Assembly: GCA_002721995.1 (NCBI GenBank)
Contig: PBMF01000007.1
Location: 86,889 to 140,031 of the forward strand
Reading direction: 5' to 3'
DNA: 53,143 bases
DNA from: Chloroflexota bacterium
GTDB taxonomy: Bacteria; Chloroflexota; Dehalococcoidia; Lucifugimonadales; UBA3495
Below, in pieces: positions 18,879-27,121 of this stretch. Position 1 is the stretch's first letter; each line of letters opens with the position of its first letter. The notes under the pieces are model-generated. The model did not search any database and had not been told where the DNA came from. It saw only the letters and a list, made by a program, of their open reading frames with translations. The position numbers were made by a program, and so were the translations under genes.

Positions 18879-19682
18879 TTGAGCTCCGGCCCAAGTACCC
18901 GCCAAATCACGCCCAAGAAGGGGGCCCGTATCGCCAGCGACCCAGTACTACTGAAGCGCGCCCAACAGGTGGCCACCGTCACCTTGGACCGACCTAACTC
19001 CGGCAACCGGCTGGATGCCGGCGTAGCCGTGTCTCTCAGGGAGGTCTGCGGCCTGCTGGCCCAAGACTCTGACCTGCGCCTCGTGGTGCTGACCGCCAAC
19101 GGAGAAGTATTCTCTGCCGGTGCTCCTGAGCAGCAAGACGATGCCGGCCAGTCGCTGGGAGTGGCATCGGCGGTCGCGACATTAAATACGCCGGTGCTGG
19201 TGGCGCTGAACGGAGACGCTGTCGGCACTGGCCTGGAGTTGGCCCTGGCCGGGGACCTGCGTATCTGCGTCTCCACCGCCCGTTTCGGCTTTCCCGATCT
19301 GGCCGGCGGAATACTGCCCCGGGACGGCGGCACCCAAAGATTGTCCCGGCTGGTGGGCCCGGCCTGGGCCCGGGACATGCTCCTCACCGGACGCATGGTG
19401 GACGCCAAGGAAGCGCTATCCATAGGACTGGTCAACCGGGTGGTGGACGGGCCCGAGGGCCTGATCGCTATCACCAAGGAATTAACCGAGCAGATAACCG
19501 CCGGCGGGCCCATCGGCGCCCGGTACGCCAAGGAAGCGGTCAATAAAGGGATGGATATGACCCTGGACCAGGGTCTGGGACTGGAAGCCGACCTAAACGT
19601 TATACTACAGAGCACGTCAGATAGAGCCGAAGGATTGAAGTCCTTTCTGGAAAAGCGCCCTCCCAAGTATGATGGGACTTAG
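18879..19682 (+). CDS. Enoyl-CoA hydratase/isomerase family (crotonase fold)
   Basis: 267 residues if the TTG at 18879 is used. The conserved core only begins near residue 30 (VATVTLDRPNSGNRLDAG), so the true start may be later; no clear Shine-Dalgarno decides it. The oxyanion-hole motif is VFSAGAPEQ, with Pro where most members have Asp. The second is FPDLAGGILPRDGGTQRL. At both positions of the two hydratase glutamates an Asp is found (PDL for PEI, and WARDMLL for AMEMVL). The reaction could thus be isomerisation, hydrolysis or another crotonase chemistry rather than classical hydration. The first gene of the long + strand acyl-CoA run; its last bases lie close to the PHP gene. Confidence 0.85.
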   Translation: MSSGPSTRQITPKKGARIASDPVLLKRAQQVATVTLDRPNSGNRLDAGVAVSLREVCGLLAQDSDLRLVVLTANGEVFSAGAPEQQDDAGQSLGVASAVATLNTPVLVALNGDAVGTGLELALAGDLRICVSTARFGFPDLAGGILPRDGGTQRLSRLVGPAWARDMLLTGRMVDAKEALSIGLVNRVVDGPEGLIAITKELTEQITAGGPIGARYAKEAVNKGMDMTLDQGLGLEADLNVILQSTSDRAEGLKSFLEKRPPKYDGT

Positions 19683-19719
19683 CATCTCGTTGGCATCTTT
19701 AATAGATAAGGTAAGTTCT

Positions 19720-20265
19720 GTGAAGCTGAAACTGGACCTCCACACCCACGTGTGGGAGGCATTTAATTTCGCACCGCCCTCCCCGGAGATCGCGGAGAAG
19801 GTGGTGACCCAGATCAAGGCCAAGGGCATCGACGGCATCGGTATCACCGACCACCACAACAAGGAGTGGGCCTTTGAGTTCCGCGAATTGGTGGAAGAAC
19901 TCTACCCCGGCGAGGTCCACATCATTCCCGGCTGGGAGATCGAGATCCGGCCCGAGGCCAACCCCTTCGCCGAGTATCAGGTGGCGGAACTGTTCCTCCC
20001 CAACGGCGGTGGGGTCTTCCGCACCTACTGCCACCCCGGTTATTACTCGCCCGAGATACTCATTGAGCCCGACATACACGCCATCGAGATCGACAACTAC
20101 ATCCACAACTGGCACATCCGCAAGGACCAGGTGGCCGAGGTCGCGTCGGAGCACGATCTGATGCTCTTTGAAGTGAGCGATGCCCACAACCTGGAGAACA
20201 TCGGCCTTCGTTACACCGAGATCGAGTTGGACGACCTCTACTCCCGGGCCGTTCCCCAGAGCTAG
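19720..20265 (+). CDS. PHP-domain metal-dependent phosphoesterase-like protein
   Basis: 181 residues from a GTG at 19720, the start placing MKLKLDLHTHVW at the N-terminus as in the family. A longer frame to 19669 overlaps the upstream gene and has no support. The metal-binding PHP motifs appear in order: DLHTH (about 5-9), ITDHHN (about 44-49), the Glu of GWEIE, HPGYY, and the C-terminal SDAHN. This compact form resembles the PHP phosphoesterases related to nucleoside-3',5'-bisphosphate phosphatase and polymerase PHP domains. It probably hydrolyses a small phosphoester using a trinuclear metal site. It sits between two crotonase genes, 12 bases before the second, so it is probably co-transcribed. 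Confidence 0.85.
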   Translation: MKLKLDLHTHVWEAFNFAPPSPEIAEKVVTQIKAKGIDGIGITDHHNKEWAFEFRELVEELYPGEVHIIPGWEIEIRPEANPFAEYQVAELFLPNGGGVFRTYCHPGYYSPEILIEPDIHAIEIDNYIHNWHIRKDQVAEVASEHDLMLFEVSDAHNLENIGLRYTEIELDDLYSRAVPQS

Positions 20266-20277
20266 AACCACCACCCC

Positions 20278-20997
20278 ATGACCTCCGCCTTTGAGACCCT
20301 GCTGTTTGAGAAACGGGGCGGGGTGGCCCATATATCCCTGAACCGTCCCCAGGTTGTGAACGCCTACAACATCCAGATGCGGGACGACTTCTCCCAGGCC
20401 CTGGACGCCGTCGCATTGGACCCGGACGTTGGCTGTCTCTTGATAACCGGAGAGGGAAGGGGGTTCTGCTCCGGGGCCGACCTCAGCGAATTCGGCACCG
20501 CGCCCTCCCAGGTGATCGCCCGTGAAGTCCGCTGGGAGCGGGACGTTTGGGGCCAACTGGTAAACTTGGACAGACCCGTGATGGCCGCCGTCCACGGTTT
20601 CTGCATCGGGTCCGGTCTGGAGATAACCCTGCTCAGCGACGTGAGGATCGCCGCCACCGGTACGGTGTTCGCCCTACCCGAAGTGCAACTGGGCATGATT
20701 CCGGCGGCGGGCGGCACCCAGACCCTGCCGCGTGCGGTGGGCAGATCCAAAGCCCTGGACCTTTTACTCACCGGACGGCGGTTCGATTCCGCGGAAGCCC
20801 TGGCCATGGGTATAGTAACCAGGGTGGCCAGCCCGGATTCCCTGCGGGACGATGCCTGGGGGTTGGCTGAATTGTTGGCCGAAATCCCGCCGGACGCCAT
20901 GGCTGCCATGAAGAAACTGCTTCGGCACGGGCCGGACATTGGGCTGGCCGAGGCTTTGGAATTGGAGTCCCGCACCGCGGCCCAACTGGCCGTGTGA
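20278..20997 (+). CDS. Enoyl-CoA hydratase (crotonase family)
   Basis: 239 residues, slightly shorter than typical (about 260). The oxyanion-hole motif GRGFCSGADLSEF (about 61-73) and LPEVQLGMIPAAGGTQTL (about 138-155) are intact. The first catalytic Glu (PEV) is present; the second position is Asp (KALDLLL), common in the family. N-terminal VAHISLNRPQVVNAYN is standard. It acts on 2-enoyl-CoA/3-hydroxyacyl-CoA in fatty or organic acid breakdown. It starts 12 bases after the PHP gene and is followed by an acyl-CoA ligase. Confidence 0.92.
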   Translation: MTSAFETLLFEKRGGVAHISLNRPQVVNAYNIQMRDDFSQALDAVALDPDVGCLLITGEGRGFCSGADLSEFGTAPSQVIAREVRWERDVWGQLVNLDRPVMAAVHGFCIGSGLEITLLSDVRIAATGTVFALPEVQLGMIPAAGGTQTLPRAVGRSKALDLLLTGRRFDSAEALAMGIVTRVASPDSLRDDAWGLAELLAEIPPDAMAAMKKLLRHGPDIGLAEALELESRTAAQLAV

Positions 20998-21029
20998 TCA
21001 AGTAGACCTACTCAAGGGCGTTTGCAGCA

Positions 21030-22592
21030 ATGAACACCTCTGAATTCCTGACCATCGCCGGGGCCATCGTTCCCGACCGCCCCGCGATCGTATTCGACGA
21101 CCAGACCATCACCTTCGAGGGACTGGCCGAGCGGGTCAACCGACTCGCCAACGGGCTTTCCGAGATTGGCGTCGGACCCGGTGACCGGGTGGCGACCATG
21201 CAGGTCAACACCAACCAGTGCATAGAGATCTATTTCGCCGCCGCCCAGTTGGACGCCATCTACGTGCCCATCAACTTCCGCGCCAAGACCGAGGAACTGG
21301 CCCAGATGTTGGAAATCGCCCAGCCCACCGTCTTGCTCATCGGTGAACGCTACCTGCCTCTGGTTCCCGAAGGCTCCCGGTCCTCGGAGGGAATTATCCT
21401 GCTGGACGGCAAGCCCACGGACAGTCAAAGGAGCTACGACGACCTCCTGGCCCAGTCGTCGCCAGACCAGATGCATTTCCCCGAGGCCGGGGATGAAGAC
21501 ACCACGGTTATCATGTTCACCGCCGGCACCACGGGTGTGCCCAAGGGCGTCATGCTGACCCACGACAGCTTCGCTTCCTATCTTCTTGCCACCGTGGAAC
21601 CGGCAGACCCGGACATTGAAGAGAGCAACCTGATAACTGTGCCCTTCTACCACATCGCCGGGCTGCAGGCCGCGCTGGCGGCGGTCTACGGCGGACGGAC
21701 CCTGGTGGTAATGCGCCAGTTCGAGGCCGCCGAGTGGATGGACCTGGTGCAGAAGTACCGGGCCGACCGGGCCATGCTGGTGCCCACCATGCTGAAGCAC
21801 GTCATGGACCACCCGGATTTCTCCGGCCATGACCTTTCTTCCCTCAGCGTTATCACATACGGCGCGGCGCCCATGCCCCTGGAAGTCATCCGCCAGGCCA
21901 TCGAGAACTTCCCCGGCGCCCGCTTCATCAACGCCTTCGGCCAGACCGAGACCGCCTCCACCATCACCATGCTCCCGCCCGAAGACCACCACCTGGAGGG
22001 CACTCCCGAGGAGATTGAGACCAAGTTGAAGCGGCTCACCTCAATCGGTAAACCCCTGGACGACGTGGACGTGGACATCGTCGACGAGGAGGGCAAGTCC
22101 GTCCCCGTGGGCGAGACCGGCGAGATAGTGGCCCGAGGCTCCCGTATGATGGCCGGGTACTGGCAGGAGGAAACGGCCACCCGCGACACCCTGCGCGGCG
22201 GCTGGATCTACACCGGCGACCTGGGCTACACCGACCAGGACGGCTACATCTATCTCTCGGGCCGGGCCAAGGACTTCATCAAGCGGGGCGGTGAGATGAT
22301 CTCGCCCGAAGAGGTGGAGCAGGTGCTGCGCTCCCATCCTGAACTCAACGACGCCGCCGTGATCGGCGTCCCGGACATCGAATGGGGGGAAGAGGTGCGG
22401 GCCGTGGTGGTGGGCAACGCCGACCACGTGAACGAGGAGCTGATAATCGAGTACTGCCGGGACCGGCTGGCCGGCTTCAAACGGCCCCGCTCGGTGGTCT
22501 TCGTGGACGAACTGCCCCGGAACGTCATGGGCAAGGTGTTGAAACGGGACCTGCGCGAGGAATTCGGTTACCCGGTGGAAAACCGGGACTAG
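21030..22592 (+). CDS. Acyl-CoA synthetase (class I adenylate-forming ligase)
   Basis: 520 residues, full length. Signature motifs: the ATP/AMP loop FTAGTTGVPKGVMLTH (about 165-180), NAFGQTETAST (about 300-310), the YTGDLGYTDQDGYIYLSGR hinge region (about 395-413) with the Asp/Arg pair that binds AMP ribose, and the C-terminal catalytic Lys in NVMGKVLKRDLR (about 502-513). It activates a carboxylic acid through an acyl-AMP to the CoA thioester; the pattern is closest to medium/long-chain or aryl acyl-CoA ligases. Surrounded by crotonase and dehydrogenase genes, it likely feeds its product into them. Confidence 0.93.
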   Translation: MNTSEFLTIAGAIVPDRPAIVFDDQTITFEGLAERVNRLANGLSEIGVGPGDRVATMQVNTNQCIEIYFAAAQLDAIYVPINFRAKTEELAQMLEIAQPTVLLIGERYLPLVPEGSRSSEGIILLDGKPTDSQRSYDDLLAQSSPDQMHFPEAGDEDTTVIMFTAGTTGVPKGVMLTHDSFASYLLATVEPADPDIEESNLITVPFYHIAGLQAALAAVYGGRTLVVMRQFEAAEWMDLVQKYRADRAMLVPTMLKHVMDHPDFSGHDLSSLSVITYGAAPMPLEVIRQAIENFPGARFINAFGQTETASTITMLPPEDHHLEGTPEEIETKLKRLTSIGKPLDDVDVDIVDEEGKSVPVGETGEIVARGSRMMAGYWQEETATRDTLRGGWIYTGDLGYTDQDGYIYLSGRAKDFIKRGGEMISPEEVEQVLRSHPELNDAAVIGVPDIEWGEEVRAVVVGNADHVNEELIIEYCRDRLAGFKRPRSVVFVDELPRNVMGKVLKRDLREEFGYPVENRD

Positions 22593-22605
22593 AGGATTTA
22601 TCTCC

Positions 22606-23535
22606 ATGAAAACTGCGGTCTTTGGAACTGGCGGGGTGGGCGGTTACTTCGGCGGCCTTTTGGCCCGCGCCGGGCACGACGTAACATTCATCGCCCGGGG
22701 CGCCCACCTGGATGCCATCAAGCAGAACGGCCTGCGGGTGGAGAGTCAACTGGATGGAAGATTCACCGTGCCGGGCAACGCCACCAGCGACACCGCCGAG
22801 GCCGGTGAGCAGGAGCTGGTGCTCTTCACCGTGAAGATGTACCACAACCCTGACGCCGTATCTCAGATCGCCCCAATGGTGGGCGAGAACACCCTGGTCT
22901 TGACCCTGCAGAACGGCATCGACAACGGGGAGATACTGGCCGAGGCCGTGGGCCAGGACCACGTGATGATCGGCTCGGCCTACATGGAAGGCCGCGTCTC
23001 CGAGCCGGGGGTCGTCACCCAGGACGGGCCGGGCACCGCGGCATTCGGCGAAATGGAAGTTGGCATCACCCGGCGGGGCGAGGAGCTGCTCCAGATATTC
23101 CAGGACGCCGGCTGGCGGGTGAACCTGCACGAGAACATGGTGGGCATGCTCTGGAAGAAATTCGCCTACATCTCCGGTTCCGCCGCCGTCTGCGCCGCCG
23201 CCAACTGCGTCTATGAAGAGATGCGCACCAAACCCGAGACCCGGGAACTGATCAGGGCGGCAATATCCGAAGCGCTGGACGTGGGCCGGGCCCGGGGCGC
23301 TCCCATCATGGACGACTCTCTGGCCTGGGCCATGGACTCCCTGGACCGGTTCCCCGGACAGGGCCGGGCCTCCATGGCCAAGGACTTCACCGAGCAGCGC
23401 CCGGTGGAGCTGGAAGGTCTGACCGGCACGGTTGTCCGCATGGGCCGGGAGGTGGGTGTGCCAACCCCAGCCAACGACTTCCTCTACGCTGTTTTGAGGC
23501 CCGCAGCCGCCCGTATCGAAGCCCTCCACTCTTAG
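22606..23535 (+). CDS. Ketopantoate reductase family (PanE/ApbA-like)
   Basis: 309 residues, the full family length. The NADP-binding motif is FGTGGVGGYFGG at the N-terminus (about 4-15), followed by VTFIARGAHLDAIKQNGLRV. The catalytic Lys region is LWKKFAYISGSAAVCA (about 184-199). The C-terminal helix has SMAKDFTEQRPVELE, typical of PanE. The reference reaction is 2-dehydropantoate to pantoate with NADPH. No other pantothenate gene is nearby. In this acyl-CoA run it may reduce another 2-oxoacid; the family has many such paralogues. GAGG lies 9-10 bases before the ATG; it starts 13 bases after the ligase. Confidence 0.9.
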   Translation: MKTAVFGTGGVGGYFGGLLARAGHDVTFIARGAHLDAIKQNGLRVESQLDGRFTVPGNATSDTAEAGEQELVLFTVKMYHNPDAVSQIAPMVGENTLVLTLQNGIDNGEILAEAVGQDHVMIGSAYMEGRVSEPGVVTQDGPGTAAFGEMEVGITRRGEELLQIFQDAGWRVNLHENMVGMLWKKFAYISGSAAVCAAANCVYEEMRTKPETRELIRAAISEALDVGRARGAPIMDDSLAWAMDSLDRFPGQGRASMAKDFTEQRPVELEGLTGTVVRMGREVGVPTPANDFLYAVLRPAAARIEALHS

Positions 23536-23585
23536 GACGCCTGATCCTCTTTCCGGCCTGTGATGCCCCGCTACCTGTGCGGTGG

Positions 23586-23591
23586 TATACT
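23586..23591 (+). promoter_or_regulatory. Extended -10 promoter upstream of the ThDP enzyme gene
   Basis: TGGTATACT: TG one base before a TATACT -10 hexamer, with no clear -35. Transcription would start near 23598, leaving a leader of about 110 bases. This suggests the ThDP-enzyme genes can be expressed independently of the upstream genes. Confidence 0.45.
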
Positions 23592-23708
23592 CTCCGTGGC
23601 TAAAACCAGGCTGCGTAACCTCTCCGGATTCCACTGCCAAGTGTCTGTGTTGCCGCGTCCGATTTTGGCCCAAGCCAAGTCAGAATAACTGCCAGGAGGC
23701 AACCTCCA

Positions 23709-25355
23709 TTGAAGACCATTGACGCCATTACCGAGATTCTAAAGCGCGAGGGTGTCCAATACCTTCCCTGCTTTCCCACCACACCGGTGATCGAGGCCGC
23801 CGCTGAGGGCGGCATACGGCCCATCATCTGCCGCCAGGAGCGGGTCGGCGTGGGCATCGCCGATGGAATAAGCCGCGTCTCCAACGGCGACCAGATGGGC
23901 GTCTTCGCCATGCAGTACGGCCCCGGAGCGGAGAACGCCTATCCCGGCGTCGCCACCTCTTACTCAGACTCGGTCCCCATCCTGCTCCTGCCCCTGGGCC
24001 ACCCCCAAGAGCGGGCCGGAATCTCCCCCCATTACAGCTCTCTGAAGAGCTACGATGATGTGACCAAGCACATCGAGCAGGTGAACAACCCGGACCGGAC
24101 CTCCGACATCATGCGCCGGGCCTTCGCCGGGCTGCGCCAGGGCCGCCCCGGTCCCATGGCCATCGAGATCCCCGCCGACATCGCCCTTGAAAATGTCAGC
24201 GAGGAGTCCTTCTACTACGTCCCCAGCCGTCCCACGCCCAGCCAGGGAGCACCCGCCGACATTGAAGCCGCCGCCAAGGCCCTGTGCGCCGCCAACTACC
24301 CGGTAATCATGGCCGGACAGGGCGTGATGTACGCCAAGGCCTCCGACGAACTGCTGGAACTGGCCGAACTGCTCCAGGTGCCGGTGTGCAGCACTCTTCT
24401 GGGCAAGAGCGCCTTCCCCGAGGTGCATCCCCTGGCCCTGGGCAGCACCGGGCCCACCATGTCTGGGACCGCTTTCCACTTCATCCGCCGGTCCGACTTG
24501 ATGTTCGGCGTCGGCACCAGCTTCACCAAGCACGGCATGGTGATGAACATCCCGCCAGGCAAGACCTTGATCCAGGCTACCAACGACCCGACGGATATCA
24601 ACAAGGACTACAACATCGACCTGCCCATCGTCGGCGACGCCAAACTGGTGCTCCGCCAGATGATCGACGCCTGCCGGGAGATCGTGGGCGACAGCCGCAA
24701 GGACGACCAGGCCACGGCCAAAGAGGTGGCAACGGAGCGGGAGGGCTGGCTGGGCCAATGGCGGGCCAAGCTCTCCGACAACTCCAGGCCCATGACCCCC
24801 TACCGGGTCATCTGGGACTTCATGCACACCATCCCGCCTGAAGAGGCCATCGTGACCCACGACTCGGGAAGTCCCCGGGACCAGATCACGCCCTTCTACC
24901 GCTCCAACGGCCCCCGCACCTACCTGGGCTGGGGGAAGTCCCACGGACTGGGCACCGGGCTGGGCCTGACCATCGGCGCCAAGCTGTCCGCGCCGGAGAA
25001 GGTCTGCGTCAACTTCATGGGCGACGCCGCCTTCGGCATGGTGGGCCTGGACTTCGAGACTGCAGTACGGAGCAATGTGCCAATCATCACCGTGGTGCTG
25101 AACAACTCCACCATGGCCGTGGAGACCCGGCAGATGGCCGATTCCCATCGCCTCTACGGAACCCGGGACCTGGGCGGCAACTACGCCGACCTGGGCAAGG
25201 CCATGGGCGGTTATGCCGAGCGCATCGAAGACCCCGGCCAGATCAGCGCCGCCTTCACCAGGGCCCGCAAGGTCACCGAGGACGAGGGCAAGGCTGTACT
25301 GCTGGAGTTCATCACCAGCGAGGAGACCGAGGTCTCCCACCGCCGCGCCTTCTAA
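23709..25355 (+). CDS. Thiamine-diphosphate-dependent enzyme (acetolactate-synthase-like)
   Basis: 548 residues with the three-domain layout of the acetolactate synthase / pyruvate oxidase / oxalyl-CoA decarboxylase superfamily. The ThDP-activating Glu is in IICRQERVGVGIADG (about 38-52). The ThDP/Mg motif is MGDAAFG...VVLNNS (about 436-466), with Ala in place of the second Gly of GDG. The middle domain has VIMAGQGVMYAKA. The start is TTG at 23709 with AGGAGG 9 bases upstream. Such enzymes decarboxylate or ligate 2-oxoacids. An acetolactate synthase role is doubtful: there is no small subunit and the gene sits among acyl-CoA genes. Reaction is not assignable. Confidence 0.88.
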   Translation: MKTIDAITEILKREGVQYLPCFPTTPVIEAAAEGGIRPIICRQERVGVGIADGISRVSNGDQMGVFAMQYGPGAENAYPGVATSYSDSVPILLLPLGHPQERAGISPHYSSLKSYDDVTKHIEQVNNPDRTSDIMRRAFAGLRQGRPGPMAIEIPADIALENVSEESFYYVPSRPTPSQGAPADIEAAAKALCAANYPVIMAGQGVMYAKASDELLELAELLQVPVCSTLLGKSAFPEVHPLALGSTGPTMSGTAFHFIRRSDLMFGVGTSFTKHGMVMNIPPGKTLIQATNDPTDINKDYNIDLPIVGDAKLVLRQMIDACREIVGDSRKDDQATAKEVATEREGWLGQWRAKLSDNSRPMTPYRVIWDFMHTIPPEEAIVTHDSGSPRDQITPFYRSNGPRTYLGWGKSHGLGTGLGLTIGAKLSAPEKVCVNFMGDAAFGMVGLDFETAVRSNVPIITVVLNNSTMAVETRQMADSHRLYGTRDLGGNYADLGKAMGGYAERIEDPGQISAAFTRARKVTEDEGKAVLLEFITSEETEVSHRRAF

Positions 25356-25376
25356 ACAATCACAAACGAAAATGTT

Positions 25377-25452
25377 CCTTCCCCCGCCTGCGGGGGAAGG
25401 TTAGGTCCGACGTAGTCGGGACTCTCAACAAAGTCGGAGATGGGGGCCGCTT
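25377..25452. repeat. Composite palindromic repeat with a nested inverted repeat
   Basis: The outer element is a perfect 11-base-arm hairpin, CCTTCCCCCGC-ct-GCGGGGGAAGG (25377-25400), then TTAGG...GATGGGGGCC. Between those halves sits a second inverted repeat with arms TCCGAC (25406-25411) and GTCGGA (25433-25438). A related CATCCTAACCTTCCCC sequence occurs in inverted orientation near 49490, showing that the outer element is a dispersed repeat and that the middle piece is an insertion. Confidence 0.7.
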
Positions 25453-25521
25453 CCCAGAACGAACAAAGTCCACTTGGCCCTCCAATACTCATTAAAAATC
25501 TAACCCCCGTGGAGGCTGGCC

Positions 25522-25884
25522 ATGGCCCCGAAATCCAAGTACCTATTCATCGCCAGTATGGACGTTGAACCCACCAAAGAGGCCCTGTTCAACGAAGTCT
25601 ACAACACCGAGCACTGCCCCGAGCTGGGCAAGGTGGCCGGCGTGGGCCCCATCACCCGGTTCGAGGCCCAGGCCTTCCAGGTGTTGATCGGCGGGCAGAC
25701 CCAGACGGTCTCCCCCGAGGGACAGCCCCGCTTCCACGCCATGTACGAGATTGAAAGTCCAGAGGTACTCGCCTCCCCTGCCTGGGGCGAGGCCGTGGAA
25801 CTGGGCCGCTGGCCGAAGCAGGTCCGGCCCTATACAACCAATCGCAGGCATACCCTGCTGAGACTGACCTATCCCGAAGATTAG
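25522..25884 (+). CDS. Small EthD/dimeric alpha-beta-barrel-like protein
   Basis: 120 residues. It starts KYLFIASMDVEPTKEALFNEVYNTEHCPELGKV. This strand-helix pattern, with a conserved region YNTEHCPEL and a second half HAMYEIESPEVLASPAWGEA, is typical of ferredoxin-like dimeric alpha-beta-barrel proteins (EthD/DUF4286-type). The ATG has GGAGG 6 bases upstream. It lies between the ThDP enzyme and the acyl-CoA dehydrogenase-like gene in the same direction. Members of this fold often are small accessory factors or oxygenases/isomerases in ring or side-chain degradation. Exact function unknown. Confidence 0.75.
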   Translation: MAPKSKYLFIASMDVEPTKEALFNEVYNTEHCPELGKVAGVGPITRFEAQAFQVLIGGQTQTVSPEGQPRFHAMYEIESPEVLASPAWGEAVELGRWPKQVRPYTTNRRHTLLRLTYPED

Positions 25885-25924
25885 GCGCAGGCGGACAAGT
25901 CGTCCGGCCTGACATGGAGTAAAC

Positions 25925-27097
25925 ATGGTTTCCGGACTTAGTAAAGACCAACTTGAGTTGGTCGATAAGGCAGAGCGTATCGCACGAGAATGCCTGGCGC
26001 CCCGCGCCCACGACGTGGACGCCGCCGGCGTTAACCCCAAGGAGAGCTGGCACGACGTCTGGCAGAACGGACTGCTGACCCTGGGCGTGCCCAAGGAACA
26101 CAGCGGTCTGGGCCTGGACATGCTCACCTACGTGATGGTCATCGAGAAGCTGGCCGGGGGCTGCACCAACACGGGCATGACCGTCCACATGCACTCGACG
26201 GTGATGCGTTTCATCGAGGCCCTGGGCACCGACAAACAGAAGTCCGCCTTCTATCCCGAGGTGGTGGACGGCGGCAACCTATTCGGCAGTTGGGGCAGCG
26301 AACCCGAGACCCGGGGCGGTACCGCCATGCGCTACACCACCATCACTCCCGAGGGTGAGGGCTACGTCATCGACGGCATCAAACACTTCTGCACCATGGC
26401 CGGCGGGGCCCACCGCTACATGATCCACTGCAACGCCCAGAACTCCACCGACGCCCTGGCGTCCCAGCAGTTGGCCCTGGTCCCCCACGACATCGCGGGA
26501 CTGTCCCAACTGGACGAATGGAACACGCTGGGCATGCGCGGTACCGTCAGTCCCAGCATGAAACTGGACAAATGCGTGGTCGGGCCGGACGCCGTTCTGG
26601 GCGCCCCCGGCGATGGCGGCAAGACCGGAGTCACCCAGGGGTTCAGCCTGGGGTTCGCCGCCGCCTACGTGGGCGCGGCCCAAGCGGCACTGGACTGCAC
26701 CAAGGAGTTCTGCCTGAACCAGACCTTCGCCCCCGACCCGGGCCGGGTGGCCGACGGGCTGGTGGTGCAAAGGACCATCGCCGAGATGGCCGTGGCCATG
26801 AACAGCGCCAAACAGGCCCTCTACGACGCCGCCAGCCAGTGGGAGGGCAAGACTCCCAACGAGAAGGCGGTCCTGGGGGCCCGGGCCAAATACCTTGCCA
26901 CGGTGGCGTCCTTGGACGTGAGTTCCAAGGCCATTCAGATCGCCGGGGGACGGAGCGCCCACAAGCGCATGCCACTGGAGCGCATCTTCCGGGACGTGCG
27001 GACGTCGACCCTCATGCCGCCCAACCTGGACCGCTGTCTGGAGCTCATCGGCCGGGCCGAGTTCGACCTGGACACGCCCCTGAACCGCGACTCCTAA
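25925..27097 (+). CDS. Acyl-CoA dehydrogenase-like flavoprotein lacking the usual catalytic Glu
   Basis: 390 residues, standard acyl-CoA dehydrogenase length and order: N-terminal helical domain, central beta domain (GSWGSEPETRGG about 124-135, YVIDGIKHFCTMAGGAH) and C-terminal helical domain ending in RIFRDVRTSTLMPPN. In classical short/medium-chain dehydrogenases the C-terminal active-site loop reads YEG with the base Glu. Here the same place reads TLMPPN, with no Glu. That is also seen in the flavin monooxygenases of this fold (DszC-like), so oxygenation or another oxidation is possible. It precedes a CaiB pair by 24 bases. ATG at 25925 follows GGAG by 8 bases. Confidence 0.87.
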   Translation: MVSGLSKDQLELVDKAERIARECLAPRAHDVDAAGVNPKESWHDVWQNGLLTLGVPKEHSGLGLDMLTYVMVIEKLAGGCTNTGMTVHMHSTVMRFIEALGTDKQKSAFYPEVVDGGNLFGSWGSEPETRGGTAMRYTTITPEGEGYVIDGIKHFCTMAGGAHRYMIHCNAQNSTDALASQQLALVPHDIAGLSQLDEWNTLGMRGTVSPSMKLDKCVVGPDAVLGAPGDGGKTGVTQGFSLGFAAAYVGAAQAALDCTKEFCLNQTFAPDPGRVADGLVVQRTIAEMAVAMNSAKQALYDAASQWEGKTPNEKAVLGARAKYLATVASLDVSSKAIQIAGGRSAHKRMPLERIFRDVRTSTLMPPNLDRCLELIGRAEFDLDTPLNRDS

Positions 27098-27121
27098 GCC
27101 CAATTTCACCGGAGACATCCT

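Noticed and set aside
23598-23708. Thiamine riboswitch before the ThDP-enzyme gene
   Set aside because: The conserved CTGAGA and related core sequences are absent.
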